NCBI RefSeq assembly: GCF_024178165.1
Contig: NZ_JAMZIE010000002.1
Span: forward strand, 372,001-436,000
DNA from: Halohasta salina
Lineage (GTDB): Archaea > Halobacteriota > Halobacteria > Halobacteriales > Haloferacaceae
DNA: 64,000 nt
Direction: 5' to 3'
A program made the translations under genes and the position numbers. Shown here piece by piece: positions 10,321 to 18,548 of this stretch. The stretch's first letter is position 1. Every line of letters begins with the position of its first letter. The notes below the pieces were generated by a model. The model worked only from the letters and a program-made list of their open reading frames with translations. It had not been told where the DNA came from and made no database searches.

Positions 10321-10605
10321 CTACCAGGTCTCGATCCGGCCGGCGTCGATGTCCTCGACACAGCCGATACAGTCGGTGTGGTCCGGGTCGAAGCAGACCG
10401 GCACACCGTCGTCGACGTCGATCGCGCGTCGCTCGGCGTAGCGCCGACAGACGAGTTTGGCGCGGCCGTTGTCGTCGGTCGGCAGCGAGTCGGCTGCGGG
10501 GGCGGCCTCGTCTTTGCCAGCGGAGTAGGCCCGGCGCGTGCGCTCGTACTCCCGGCCGAGTTCGCGGAGCCGGTCGCGCACGAACGCCTCGAAACGCTCG
10601 TCCAT
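10321..10605 (-). CDS. Conserved haloarchaeal protein of unknown function, 94 aa
   Basis: A small soluble protein with an N-terminal basic amphipathic helix (MDERFEAFVRDRLRELGREY) and a C-terminal segment with three cysteines (VCRRY, VCFDP, DCIGCVED includes a CxxC), which might bind a metal. Codon usage and the compact fold-like composition suggest a real gene, and similar proteins occur across haloarchaea. No function is assigned. It is convergent with the Tfx gene and divergent from rpa3. Confidence 0.7.
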   Translation of the reverse strand: MDERFEAFVRDRLRELGREYERTRRAYSAGKDEAAPAADSLPTDDNGRAKLVCRRYAERRAIDVDDGVPVCFDPDHTDCIGCVEDIDAGRIETW

Positions 10606-10726
10606 GGGCCGGCTACGGTCGCAGATCCTATAGCTCCGTTGGCGGTGGTCGCCCGGTAGTTTTTATATTATGAGGGTCCAACCCCCGCTTGTCTCCCATT
10701 GAAAACAGCGCGGAGACAGAGATACC

Positions 10727-11659
10727 ATGAGTGAGTTGCAGAAACACGCAGCCGAGATTGCGGCACAGTTTTCGGACCACACCGACGTCGACGCCGAGGA
10801 GATCGAACAGCGGCTCGACCAGTTGGTCAGCGAATACAAAGTCCCGGTCGACGAGGCCCGACGGAGCGTCACCAACAGCCTCCTCGAGGAGGCCGACATG
10901 GACCGCGAGGAGTTGGGCCGCGGCGGCGCGGAGGCCGTCCTCGTCGGCGAGATCGATCAGGACGAACAGTGGGTCGACGTCACGGTACAGGTCGTCGACC
11001 TCTGGGAGCCCCGGAGCGACTCGATCGCGCAGGTCGGTCTCGTAGGCGACGAGTCCGGCCGGACCAAATTCGTCGCCTTCGAGACCTCCGACCTCCCCGA
11101 ACTGGAGGAGGGCGCGAGCTACAAACTGGCCAACGTCGTCACCGACGAGTATCAGGGCGACTACTCGATCAAACTCAACCGGACGACGACGATCACCGAA
11201 CTCGACGAGACGGTCGAGGTCGGCGACGACACGACAACCGTCGACGGCGCGCTGGTCGACGTCCAGTCCGGCTCGGGGCTGATCAAGCGCTGTCCCGAGG
11301 AGGGCTGTACCCGCGTCCTCCAGAACGGCCGCTGTTCGGAACACGGCGAGGTCGACGGCGAGTTCGATCTCCGGATCAAGGCCGTCCTCGACGACGGCCG
11401 GCAGGTACAGGACGTGATCTTCAACCGCGAGGCCACCGAGGAGCTCACCGGCATCGGACTCGAAGACGCCAAACAGCAGGCCCAAGACGCCCTCGACACC
11501 TCGGTCGTCGCCGAGGGCATCCGGACCGATATCGTGGGGCGCTACTACCGGGTGACCGGCCCGACGCTGGGTCGATACGTGCTGGCAAACGAGTTCGAGC
11601 GGCTGGAACGGCCGACAGATACGGCTGCGATCCGCGCCGCAGCGGGGGTCGACCGATGA
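10727..11659 (+). CDS. rpa3: Replication protein A, Rpa3 type
   Basis: Single-stranded DNA-binding protein for replication and repair. 310 residues, matching haloarchaeal Rpa3 (about 311). An N-terminal helical region is followed by an OB fold (about 70-165, SYKLANVVTDEYQGDYSIKL) and a zinc-finger region (KRCPEEGCTRVLQNGRCSEH). The next gene overlaps it by four bases (ATGA) and encodes the associated protein Rpap3. In Haloferax, rpa3 and rpap3 form an operon and act together in DNA-damage survival. A TATA-like ATATTA stretch at about 10664 lies upstream. Confidence 0.93.
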   Translation: MSELQKHAAEIAAQFSDHTDVDAEEIEQRLDQLVSEYKVPVDEARRSVTNSLLEEADMDREELGRGGAEAVLVGEIDQDEQWVDVTVQVVDLWEPRSDSIAQVGLVGDESGRTKFVAFETSDLPELEEGASYKLANVVTDEYQGDYSIKLNRTTTITELDETVEVGDDTTTVDGALVDVQSGSGLIKRCPEEGCTRVLQNGRCSEHGEVDGEFDLRIKAVLDDGRQVQDVIFNREATEELTGIGLEDAKQQAQDALDTSVVAEGIRTDIVGRYYRVTGPTLGRYVLANEFERLERPTDTAAIRAAAGVDR

Positions 11660-12279
11660 GCGCCGACCAGTCGGTGCCGACCCGCGAGGTCGCCCAACGC
11701 GTCTTCGCCGCCGAGTTCAACGACGCCAGCTACACGTTCAAGGAGTCCGACGACGACCGTGCGCCTGTGTACGCCCTGTTACCGACGGGTGAACGCGCCA
11801 ACCGCGTCTTTTTCGTCGGCACGCTGACCGAGACCGACGACGTCGGCGACGACAGCGAGTACTGGCAGGGGCGAATCGTCGACCCGACGGGGACGTTCTT
11901 CGTCTACGCGGGGCAGTACCAGCCCGAGGCCGCCAGCACGCTGCGGGAACTCGAACCGCCCGCCTATGTGGCCGTGGTCGGCAAGCCCCGAACCTACGAG
12001 ACCGACGACGGCTCGATCACAGTCTCGGTGCGGCCCGAATCGATCACGCCGGTCGACGCCGCCACCCGCGATCGGTGGGTCGCCGAGACCGCCGAACGAA
12101 CCCTCGACCGCATCGAGGCCTTCGACGACGAGGCCAACGAGTACGCCCGGATGGCCCGCGAGGAGTACGGCGAAGACCTCTCGGCCCACCGTGAGGCCGT
12201 CGTCGAAGCGCTCGACAGCCTCGACGACGATGGCGCGTCGGACGACGCTGCCGAGCCGCCGGTCGACGGCGAACCATAG
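11656..12279 (+). CDS. rpap3: RPA-associated protein Rpap3
   Basis: 207 residues: an OB-fold protein (COG3390 type) with the core at YWQGRIVDPTGTFFVYAGQY and a Pro/Asp-rich C-terminus. Translationally coupled to rpa3 through the ATGA overlap at 11656-11659. In Haloferax volcanii the Rpa3-Rpap3 pair forms a complex, and neither substitutes for its Rpa1 counterpart. Start choice is fixed by the overlap. Confidence 0.9.
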   Translation: MSADQSVPTREVAQRVFAAEFNDASYTFKESDDDRAPVYALLPTGERANRVFFVGTLTETDDVGDDSEYWQGRIVDPTGTFFVYAGQYQPEAASTLRELEPPAYVAVVGKPRTYETDDGSITVSVRPESITPVDAATRDRWVAETAERTLDRIEAFDDEANEYARMAREEYGEDLSAHREAVVEALDSLDDDGASDDAAEPPVDGEP

Positions 12280-12389
12280 GCCTACCCACCGCCCACCGTT
12301 TCACCTTTTTGCCGCGACCGAGCCGTGTGGCTGTCTGACAAATACTTAAATATCCGGCGTGTGCAGAGTCACGCAGAGAGGACGCAGGA

Positions 12390-12794
12390 ATGGGAAACAA
12401 AAACAAGACGATCTCGTTCCGTGTCAACGAGGACGCCTTCGAGACGCTTCGTGAGATCGCCGAGGAGCGGGACATTTCGCTGTCGGCGGTGTTCCGGGAC
12501 TACGTCGACATGCTGGTCGACTACGACGGCCGCGTCGAGGTCGTCCCCGAGAACGAACTCGACGAGCGCCGGGAGTCGGGGGAGTTCCCGCCGACCGTCG
12601 AGGTGCCCAAGAGCTTCGTCCGGGAGCACGAACGGCTCGAACTCGAAGCCGAACACCTCCGCGAGCAGTTGGAAGAGCACAAACAGTACGTCAACCACCT
12701 CCGACAACAGGTCGACGCCGAAGACGAGGAGGACGTCGTCTATCTCGAAGACCTCGACGGCGAGTCCGACGAGCCGTCGTTCCAGATCGGGTAG
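12390..12794 (+). CDS. Ribbon-helix-helix regulator with coiled-coil extension
   Basis: 134 residues. The N-terminal 45 residues (KTISFRVNEDAFETLREIAE ... LSAVFRDYVDML) are a CopG/MetJ-type ribbon-helix-helix DNA-binding domain, which acts as a dimer. It is followed by a linker and a predicted coiled coil (residues 75-115, LELEAEHLREQLEEHKQYVN), then an acidic tail. The coiled coil could drive higher-order assembly. An AT-rich TTAAATA at about 12346 may be its TATA box. Target genes are unknown. Confidence 0.8.
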   Translation: MGNKNKTISFRVNEDAFETLREIAEERDISLSAVFRDYVDMLVDYDGRVEVVPENELDERRESGEFPPTVEVPKSFVREHERLELEAEHLREQLEEHKQYVNHLRQQVDAEDEEDVVYLEDLDGESDEPSFQIG

Positions 12795-12810
12795 TCGCTG
12801 TCTACCGGTG

Positions 12811-13269
12811 TTAGCCGTTGGTTAACTCGCGTTTTGCGTCGTGGAGTTCGTCTCGGCGGTCCCGACTGGCTTCGATTTCGGCCAGCGCCTCGGCGGCTTC
12901 GAGCGTCCGGACCGACTGATCGAGAAACGAGAGGATGTCGCCGGAGTAGGCATACAGCATGTAGTCGTCGCCCATCACGTCGACGATGGCGTCGGGGCCG
13001 AACCCTTGAGCGCGGAGCTCCAGCAGGTACTGGATGAACTTGCGTTCGGCACAGCCACAGTAGGGGTGAGACTCGCAGTCACAATCGAGGAAGTCCTCGG
13101 CGAAATCCAACACGCGGTCCTGAGTGGTCGAATCGAGGTTCGCGAGGCTGTCGCCGGTAAACAGCAGGTCCAGCGTCGCCCCGGCGAAGGCACTTTTGGG
13201 AAAGCTCGTCTCCAACTGGGAAGCGAGCTGGCGGTGGTTTTTGACGTAGATCTTGTCCGTGATGGCCAC
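12811..13269 (-). CDS. Conserved haloarchaeal protein with CxC cysteine clusters, 152 aa
   Basis: A soluble alpha-helical protein. Mid-sequence it carries DCDCESHPYCGCAERKF, four cysteines and a histidine in a CxC ... CxC layout that suggests a zinc or iron site. No catalytic motif of a known family is recognised. It looks like a genuine gene because of its balanced composition and haloarchaeal acidity. It is convergent with the RHH gene and lies directly upstream of tRNA-His on the other strand. Confidence 0.75.
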   Translation of the reverse strand: MAITDKIYVKNHRQLASQLETSFPKSAFAGATLDLLFTGDSLANLDSTTQDRVLDFAEDFLDCDCESHPYCGCAERKFIQYLLELRAQGFGPDAIVDVMGDDYMLYAYSGDILSFLDQSVRTLEAAEALAEIEASRDRRDELHDAKRELTNG

Positions 13270-13370
13270 AGCTACCCGAAGATTGCGGTGGGAGCCTCAA
13301 AAGCATCGCGTTCGTGGCCCTCGATGGGGTGTGAGAGTCGACCTCGCGGGGAACCCCGAGTCGTAACGTA

Positions 13371-13378
13371 TTTCTTTA
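13371..13378 (+). promoter_or_regulatory. TATA box of tRNA-His
   Basis: TTTCTTTA in a GC-rich context, 25-32 bp upstream of the first base of tRNA-His (13403). The position fits a tRNA promoter with little or no 5' leader. Confidence 0.5.
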
Positions 13379-13402
13379 CGAGTAGTGTACCGACGAGTGC
13401 GT

Positions 13403-13476
13403 GTCCGGGGTAGGGTAGTGGACTATCCTTCAGCCTTGTGGAGGCTGAGACGCGGGTTCGATTCTCGCCCCTGGAC
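13403..13476 (+). tRNA. tRNA-His (GTG)
   Basis: A full cloverleaf can be drawn. The acceptor stem TCCGGGG pairs with CCCTGGA (one G-U pair), and the anticodon stem CAGCC/GGCTG encloses loop TTGTGGA with anticodon GTG. The T stem GCGGG/CTCGC encloses TTCGATT. The extra G at 13403 opposite C73 is the encoded G-1 specific to tRNA-His. No intron; CCA is not encoded. T5 at 13478-13482 follows directly and probably terminates transcription. Confidence 0.95.
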
Positions 13477-13598
13477 CTTTTTGCTCCGAGCACTAACGCG
13501 AGGAGCTGAACGTCTATCTGAAGAGAATCGAACCCTGCCAGTCGCGCGCAGCGAAGCGAGCACGTCTGGCTTCGGTTCGATTCTCGCCCCTGGACCTT
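13455..13598 (+). repeat. Duplicated 3' end of tRNA-His (25 bp, two exact copies)
   Basis: The last 22 bases of tRNA-His plus three following bases (13455-13479) recur without a mismatch at 13574-13598, 119 bp downstream. The downstream copy also forms an inverted pair with AGAATCGAACC at 13524-13534 (11-bp arms, 13574-13584). Such copies beside a tRNA are typical scars of integrase-mediated insertion or excision, but no integrase or cargo lies between them. Confidence 0.85.
13478..13482 (+). terminator. T-run terminator after tRNA-His
   Basis: Five consecutive T residues two bases after the discriminator base of tRNA-His. Archaeal RNA polymerase terminates on such T-rich stretches. Confidence 0.5.
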
Positions 13599-14034
13599 CT
13601 CCTGAACGTTACCCTTTGAGCGTGTGCTCCGTTCGGAGCAGACGGGAGACCGATATCGAATGGTGGGAGACTATGATTCTTGGCTCGCCGCGTCGACCGA
13701 CCCTACACAGTTAGGGTCAATCGTTTAGTTATCGATCCCCCTACAGGAAGATGCAGATACGGGGTGCAGCGCCGTCGGCTCGGTCCCCCTACTGCCGACG
13801 GTGATGCCCTTGGATACGTCTGCCCTCCCACAGGCCGCTGGCCGCGTGCTCGCAGGTGGCGTTGCCCTCCCTCTCCCCCTACGCCTGTCAGACCCCCCGC
13901 TGACGACACAGCCACCCCTCGCGGCCAGCCGGTTTCGAATCTACTCCTGGGAGCGTCCCGTTTCGACCGCGTCGACGGGTTTTTCTCAGTGCTTCCGCAT
14001 CGAACAGCGCCGGCAGCGGAGCGACCGATTGGGG
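13599..14034. other. 436-bp stretch without a gene, with hairpins
   Basis: No convincing protein can be read here. It contains GACCCT/AGGGTC (13699-13704 and 13713-13718), a TATA-like TTTAGTTA (13724-13731), three copies of CCCCCTAC (13737, 13785, 13875), an 8-bp stem CCGTCGGC/GCCGACGG (13772-13779 and 13794-13801), and a T5 run (13980-13984). It lies between convergent tRNA-His and the transducer gene. Confidence 0.6.
13755..13984 (+). ncRNA. Candidate small RNA (structure and promoter only)
   Basis: A TATA-like box at 13724-13731 would start transcription near 13755-13760. The predicted transcript contains an 8-bp GC hairpin and several further self-complementary segments, and ends at a T5 run preceded by the palindrome CGTCGACG. 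I could not match it to RNase P RNA, SRP RNA or a known riboswitch by eye. Both ends are approximate. Confidence 0.25.
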
Positions 14035-16380
14035 TCAGGAATCGGAGCCGCCGTCGGTGGCGGCCGGCCCTCCGAAGCGGCTCGACCACGCCGACGCGGA
14101 CACCGACGGGCCGCCACGCTCGCCGTCGACGACCGTCCCGACCGTGTCACCGCCCGCAGCACCGGCCTCGGTGTCCGTCTCGAAGGTCCCGAGCAGTTCG
14201 CCGAGTTGGTGGGCCTGCGCCGACAGACTGTCGACGGTGGCGGTCACCGTCTGCATCCGTTCGGCCTGTTCGGTAGCGTCGCTGGCGGCGGCGTCGGCGG
14301 CGTTCGCGGTCTCGGTGCTCACTTCCGAGACCTCAATCAGCTCGCTCATCACCGCCTGCGTGGAGTCGGCCTGCTGGGAGACCGCCCGATCGATCTCGGC
14401 GATCCCGGTGGCCGTCTCCTCGATATCGTCGACGATGGTGTCGAACGCCGCCAGCGCCTCGTCGATGGTCTCGGCTCCGTCGTCGACCTTGCCGCGGGCG
14501 TGTTCCATCTCGGCGGCGGTCTCGTCGGTCTGGGTTTTGAGCTCCGCGATGGTCGACTCGATGTCGCCGGTCGCCGCTTGGGTCTCCTCGGCGAGGCTCT
14601 TGACCTCCGTGGCGACCGCGCCGAACCCGTCGCTGTCGGCCCGTGCGGCCTCGATGGCGGCGTTGAGTGCGAGGATGTTGGTCTGGTCGGCGATCTCGGT
14701 GATGAGTTCGGTCACGTCCTCGATGTCGTCGACCAGCGCCGCCAGTTGATCGACCTGTTCGGCCGCCGCGACCGTTCGGTGCTCGATGGCATCGAGTTCG
14801 TCCTGGGCCGCGCGGGCGGCCTCCCGGCCTGCCGCCCCGTTGTCGAGGACCTCGTCGGCGGCGGTGGCGACCTCGGCGGCCGCCGAGGAGGCCTCCTCGA
14901 CGCTGGCCGACAGCGACTCGGTCTCCTCGCGGACCGTCTGCAGGCTGCTGGCCTGTCCCGTCGACTCCTCGGCGATCGTCGCCATCCCATCGGCCAGCGT
15001 CTCGCTGGTGTGGTGGGCGCTGACGACGCTGTCGGCGACCATCGCCGTTTCCGCCTCGACAGCATCACCGAACTGCCGGACCTCCTGGATCGTCTCGGCC
15101 CACTCGTCGACCATCGCGTTGAACGCCGCGGCGATCTCGGCCATCGCGTCGCTGTCGGTGTCGGTCGAGAGCCGGCGGGTGAGATCACCCTCGGCGCAGG
15201 CGTCCATCGTCTCGCCGAAGGCGGCGGCGGTCGACTCCAGTCGGTCGTTGAGCGCTTCGGCTTCCTCGCGGGCGGTTTGGGCCCGCTGGCGTTCGGCCTC
15301 GGCCTGCTGATGGGCGGCCTCGGCCTCGGCGATCTCCTCGCGGAGCGAACACCGCATCGAATCGAGCGCCCGATAGACGTCGCCGAACTCGTCGCGCCGA
15401 TCGGTTTCGATCGACGTTTCGAGGTCCCCATCCCGGAGCCTGTTGGCCCGTGCGGCGAGATCCGTGACCGACCGCACGGTGTTGCGGCCGATCGTGAGCC
15501 CGATCCCGCCGAGGCCGGCGACGAGCACGCCGAGCAACAGGAGGATCTGTTTCGAGACGGTGTCTCGGAGCCCGTAGGCCGCGTCGATCGGGACCTGCGT
15601 GGTCATCGTCCAGCCGTCGGCCCCGGTGGCCGCGTAGCCGACCGCCAACTGCTGGCCCGCCGTCGTCGTGGTCGTGCCCGTGTCGTCACCGACGCCACGG
15701 CCGTCGACCGGTGCCTCTGCCAGCAGCGCGCTCTGGTTGCTCGAGAGGACGACCGTCCCGGAGTCGTTGACGACCGCCGACGTCCGGTCTCCTTTGGTGC
15801 CCGTGCCGAACAGTTCGAAAGAGAGTTTCGAGAGGTCGACCACCGAGACGAGCACGCGGTCGTCGCCGCTCGGCGGCGTGGTCACCGCGAGGACGACCGG
15901 CCGCTCGTCGTCGATGCGGAACGGTTCGGAGTAGCTCGTCCGGCCGTTGGGCCCGTCGGCCAGCCGCTGGACGCGCTCGGCGACCGAGGGCCGCAGACGG
16001 CCGTCGCCGTCGTCGATCTCGACCTGTCCTGCCTCCACTGCCACGGCCGCCGCCGAGGGGTCGACCAGCGACGCGCCGACGATCTCCCGCTGGGTCGACA
16101 CGCGAGTGAGTTGGCTGTGGGCCCCGAGGTCGTCGCCGGACCGGACCGGCGTCGACCGCATCACCGAGACGAACTGTTGGTTGGTCAATCGCTGCCAGTT
16201 GTCGATCTGTGCCGCGTCGCTCGTCGCCCGCGACTCCAGTTGGGCCTCGGTACTCTCGGTGAGTTCGTCGTCGACCGTGGTATAAATAGCCACGCCGACA
16301 CCCCCGACGAGCACCGCGATCACGAGCAATGACAACGCAAGCTTTGCTCCGTACCGCTCCCGGATCTCGAAGCCACCCAT
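14035..16380 (-). CDS. Methyl-accepting chemotaxis transducer (halobacterial transducer family)
   Basis: 781 residues. TM1 is at about 12-33, an extracellular sensing domain (dCache-like) at 35-285, TM2 at about 290-308, then two HAMP regions and a long coiled-coil signalling domain. The hairpin tip that contacts CheA/CheW is intact: [20 protein letters not shown] followed by [19 protein letters not shown]. Glu/Gln pairs in the flanking helices are candidate methylation sites. No rhodopsin or CheA gene is adjacent, so the stimulus is unknown but is probably an extracellular small molecule. The next gene on the right is divergent. Confidence 0.93.
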   Translation of the reverse strand: MGGFEIRERYGAKLALSLLVIAVLVGGVGVAIYTTVDDELTESTEAQLESRATSDAAQIDNWQRLTNQQFVSVMRSTPVRSGDDLGAHSQLTRVSTQREIVGASLVDPSAAAVAVEAGQVEIDDGDGRLRPSVAERVQRLADGPNGRTSYSEPFRIDDERPVVLAVTTPPSGDDRVLVSVVDLSKLSFELFGTGTKGDRTSAVVNDSGTVVLSSNQSALLAEAPVDGRGVGDDTGTTTTTAGQQLAVGYAATGADGWTMTTQVPIDAAYGLRDTVSKQILLLLGVLVAGLGGIGLTIGRNTVRSVTDLAARANRLRDGDLETSIETDRRDEFGDVYRALDSMRCSLREEIAEAEAAHQQAEAERQRAQTAREEAEALNDRLESTAAAFGETMDACAEGDLTRRLSTDTDSDAMAEIAAAFNAMVDEWAETIQEVRQFGDAVEAETAMVADSVVSAHHTSETLADGMATIAEESTGQASSLQTVREETESLSASVEEASSAAAEVATAADEVLDNGAAGREAARAAQDELDAIEHRTVAAAEQVDQLAALVDDIEDVTELITEIADQTNILALNAAIEAARADSDGFGAVATEVKSLAEETQAATGDIESTIAELKTQTDETAAEMEHARGKVDDGAETIDEALAAFDTIVDDIEETATGIAEIDRAVSQQADSTQAVMSELIEVSEVSTETANAADAAASDATEQAERMQTVTATVDSLSAQAHQLGELLGTFETDTEAGAAGGDTVGTVVDGERGGPSVSASAWSSRFGGPAATDGGSDS

Positions 16381-16563
16381 TGGTGCCGTTCTACGACGTA
16401 CCCACTAGTACATTGATATGAACACACTGTATCCGAACGTACTGCCTGCGTCCGGTCTAGTTGGATCTTGTGGCATATTGTGTCATAAATACCGATACGT
16501 AAATCGGGTTTCAGTCACCACAAACTATACGCCACATCGTTCGTATCGGATTATAAGTCGACA

Positions 16564-17199
16564 ATGAAAAGTCTGCTCCCGCTGAAATCCCGCGTCGAAC
16601 CCACCGACGACGGGGCCACTGTCGTCTCTATTGCCGATGATGCTGCCGACGAAGTCTTCGAGACGCTGTCGTCGTCGACGGCGCGGCAGATTCTGGCGGC
16701 ACTCTACGAGGAGCCCCGCCCGGCGAGCGAACTCGCCGCCGAGACCGACACCACCGTCCAAAACGTGCGCTACCATCTCGAAAACCTCCAGGACGCCGAG
16801 TTGATCGCCGCCGCCGATACGTGGTACTCGGAGAAGGGCACCGAGATGACGGTGTATGCGCCATGTGAGGCGGCGCTCGTCGTTACCGCGGGCACGGAGT
16901 CGACCACCGATCGGCTCAAGGCCACGATCAAAGACCTCCTCGGCGCGCTGGGGGTGTTCGGCCTCCTCAGCCTGTTGGTGCAGTACGTCGCCACGACCTA
17001 CCTCCAGTCCGCCCCGACCGACGACTCCGCCGCGGGGCCGGAGCCGATGTCCGTGGAGACGACCGACGCCGCGACCGCGGCTGACCGGGCCGCCGGCGGT
17101 GGCCTCGTCGAGTTCCTGACCGAGCCGGGTGTCGTCTTCTTTCTCGGCTGCGTGATCGCGCTCGTCGTCGTGGTCGTCCTGATTCGTCGACGGCAGTGA
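16564..17199 (+). CDS. Membrane-anchored winged-helix (ArsR-like) regulator
   Basis: 211 residues. The N-terminal half is a winged helix (ETLSSSTARQILAALYEEPR, then QNVRYHLENLQDAELI, residues about 35-100). A hydrophobic helix lies at about 120-140 (LLGALGVFGLLSLLVQYV) and a second at the C-terminus (VVFFLGCVIALVVVVVLI) ending in RRRQ, with a Ser/Thr/Ala-rich outer loop between. The layout suggests a DNA-binding domain tethered under the membrane that responds to an external or membrane signal. Its TATA-like GATTATAAG lies immediately upstream. Family members are common in haloarchaea and not characterised in detail. Confidence 0.8.
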   Translation: MKSLLPLKSRVEPTDDGATVVSIADDAADEVFETLSSSTARQILAALYEEPRPASELAAETDTTVQNVRYHLENLQDAELIAAADTWYSEKGTEMTVYAPCEAALVVTAGTESTTDRLKATIKDLLGALGVFGLLSLLVQYVATTYLQSAPTDDSAAGPEPMSVETTDAATAADRAAGGGLVEFLTEPGVVFFLGCVIALVVVVVLIRRRQ

Positions 17200-17216
17200 C
17201 GGCAGTCGGCCGCGGA

Positions 17217-18407
17217 TTACCGGATCGGCGGTAGATCGGACGCCGACCCCGATCCGATGAGCGAACTGTTGTCGCCGCGGCTCTGGATCACATTGAACGC
17301 CGTCATCAGATCGGTCCGGGAGATGATGCCCCGAAGATTCCCCTGGCCGTCGACCACCGGTAGTCGGCCGACGCCGTGTTCCTGCATGGTCCGCAGGGCG
17401 GTGATCGCGTCGGCGTCGGGGGCGATCTGCTGGATGTCGCGTTCCATCACGTCCTCGACGCGATAGGCGTCGCGTTCGATCTCCTTGATCGTCCGGGCGT
17501 CGTCCAGCGTCACCATCCCCACGAGGTCGCCGCGGGCGTCGACCACCGGGTAGCCGGTGTGCCGCTCGGTGAACATCCGGCCGACGAGTTCGGCGACCGT
17601 CGACTCGGCTTCGACGACGTGAAGCTCTTCACCGGGGGTCATGATGTCCCGGACCGAAACGCCCTGAAAGGCGGCCTTGATCGTCGACTGCTGGGCCTCG
17701 CCGGAGGCCGCGATGTAGATGAAGAACGCCAGGAGGATAAACAGCGGGCTGAATGCGAACAGCCCGACCATCCCGAGCAGGAACGCGAAGATCTTGCCCA
17801 CCTCGGCGGCCAGTTGGGTCGCCCGAGCGTGGGGGCGTTTGCGGGCCAGCAGCGCGCGGAGTACCCGGCCGCCGTCCATCGGGAACCCCGGAAGCATGTT
17901 GAAGAGCGCCAGCGTGACGTTCATCACGGCCAGATAGCCGAGGACGAACTGGACGGCCCCCAACCCCGGGGGGACCAGCCTGAACGCGCCGTAGGAGACG
18001 ATCCCGACGAGCACGCTCACCACGGGACCGGCGATGGCGATGGTGAACTCCTTGTGCCAGTCTTCGGGCATCTCCCGGAAGCTCGCGACCCCGCCCAGCA
18101 GCCACAGCGTGATCGACTCGATTTCGAGCCCGTAGCGCATCGCCACCAGCGAGTGACCGAACTCGTGGAGCAACACGCCGAAAAACAGCCCGCCGGCGGC
18201 CGCAAAGCCGAGGAGCCACGGCGTCGACCCGGCGGTCAGCGAATCGGTGGCGATCGATCCGCCGAGGACGCGGTTGACGAGTTCGGCCAGCGTGATGATA
18301 TCCGAGCCGATAATCCACGCGAACACCGGCAAAACGAGCAGAAACGTCCAGTTGAGTTGGATGGGGATGCCGAAGGCGCTCCCGAGACGAATGCCACGCA
18401 TACCCAC
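17217..18407 (-). CDS. Site-2 protease family (M50) zinc metalloprotease with CBS pair
   Basis: 396 residues. An intramembrane metalloprotease core: HEFGHSLVAMRYGLE supplies the zinc-binding HExxH, and LPGFPMDGGRVLRALLA supplies the third ligand Asp. The C-terminal third is a tandem CBS domain (VRDIMTPGEELHVVEAESTV ... VEDVMERDIQQI), which usually binds adenosine nucleotides and could tune protease activity to energy state. Such S2P-CBS proteins (SpoIVFB-like) are common in archaea. Substrates may include membrane-tethered regulators; the neighbouring convergent ArsR-like membrane regulator is a speculative one. Confidence 0.92.
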   Translation of the reverse strand: MGMRGIRLGSAFGIPIQLNWTFLLVLPVFAWIIGSDIITLAELVNRVLGGSIATDSLTAGSTPWLLGFAAAGGLFFGVLLHEFGHSLVAMRYGLEIESITLWLLGGVASFREMPEDWHKEFTIAIAGPVVSVLVGIVSYGAFRLVPPGLGAVQFVLGYLAVMNVTLALFNMLPGFPMDGGRVLRALLARKRPHARATQLAAEVGKIFAFLLGMVGLFAFSPLFILLAFFIYIAASGEAQQSTIKAAFQGVSVRDIMTPGEELHVVEAESTVAELVGRMFTERHTGYPVVDARGDLVGMVTLDDARTIKEIERDAYRVEDVMERDIQQIAPDADAITALRTMQEHGVGRLPVVDGQGNLRGIISRTDLMTAFNVIQSRGDNSSLIGSGSASDLPPIR

Positions 18408-18548
18408 AGGTAGTCGCCGAGCCGGTATTAAATTGGCCGTCGACCAGCGTCGTCGGCTCGCGGCCGCCGTCTACGGTGCCCCTGTGTCGGGCTCGCACGT
18501 CGACACCGAGCCGAACCGCTGATATACCACGCTCGCATACCGTCGGGC

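Noticed and set aside
13403-13598. tRNA-His flanks as borders of a present integrated element
   Set aside because: Only 119 bp separate the copies and no integrase or phage gene is inside; it is at most a scar.
13703-14089. A 128-residue reverse frame in the intergenic region after tRNA-His
   Set aside because: Arg/Gly-rich, overlaps the end of the transducer frame and the candidate RNA, no family features.
13801-16332. An 843-residue open frame on the plus strand
   Set aside because: It is antisense to the transducer, whose conserved hairpin tip and HAMP regions are clear. Long opposite frames arise from high GC codon usage.
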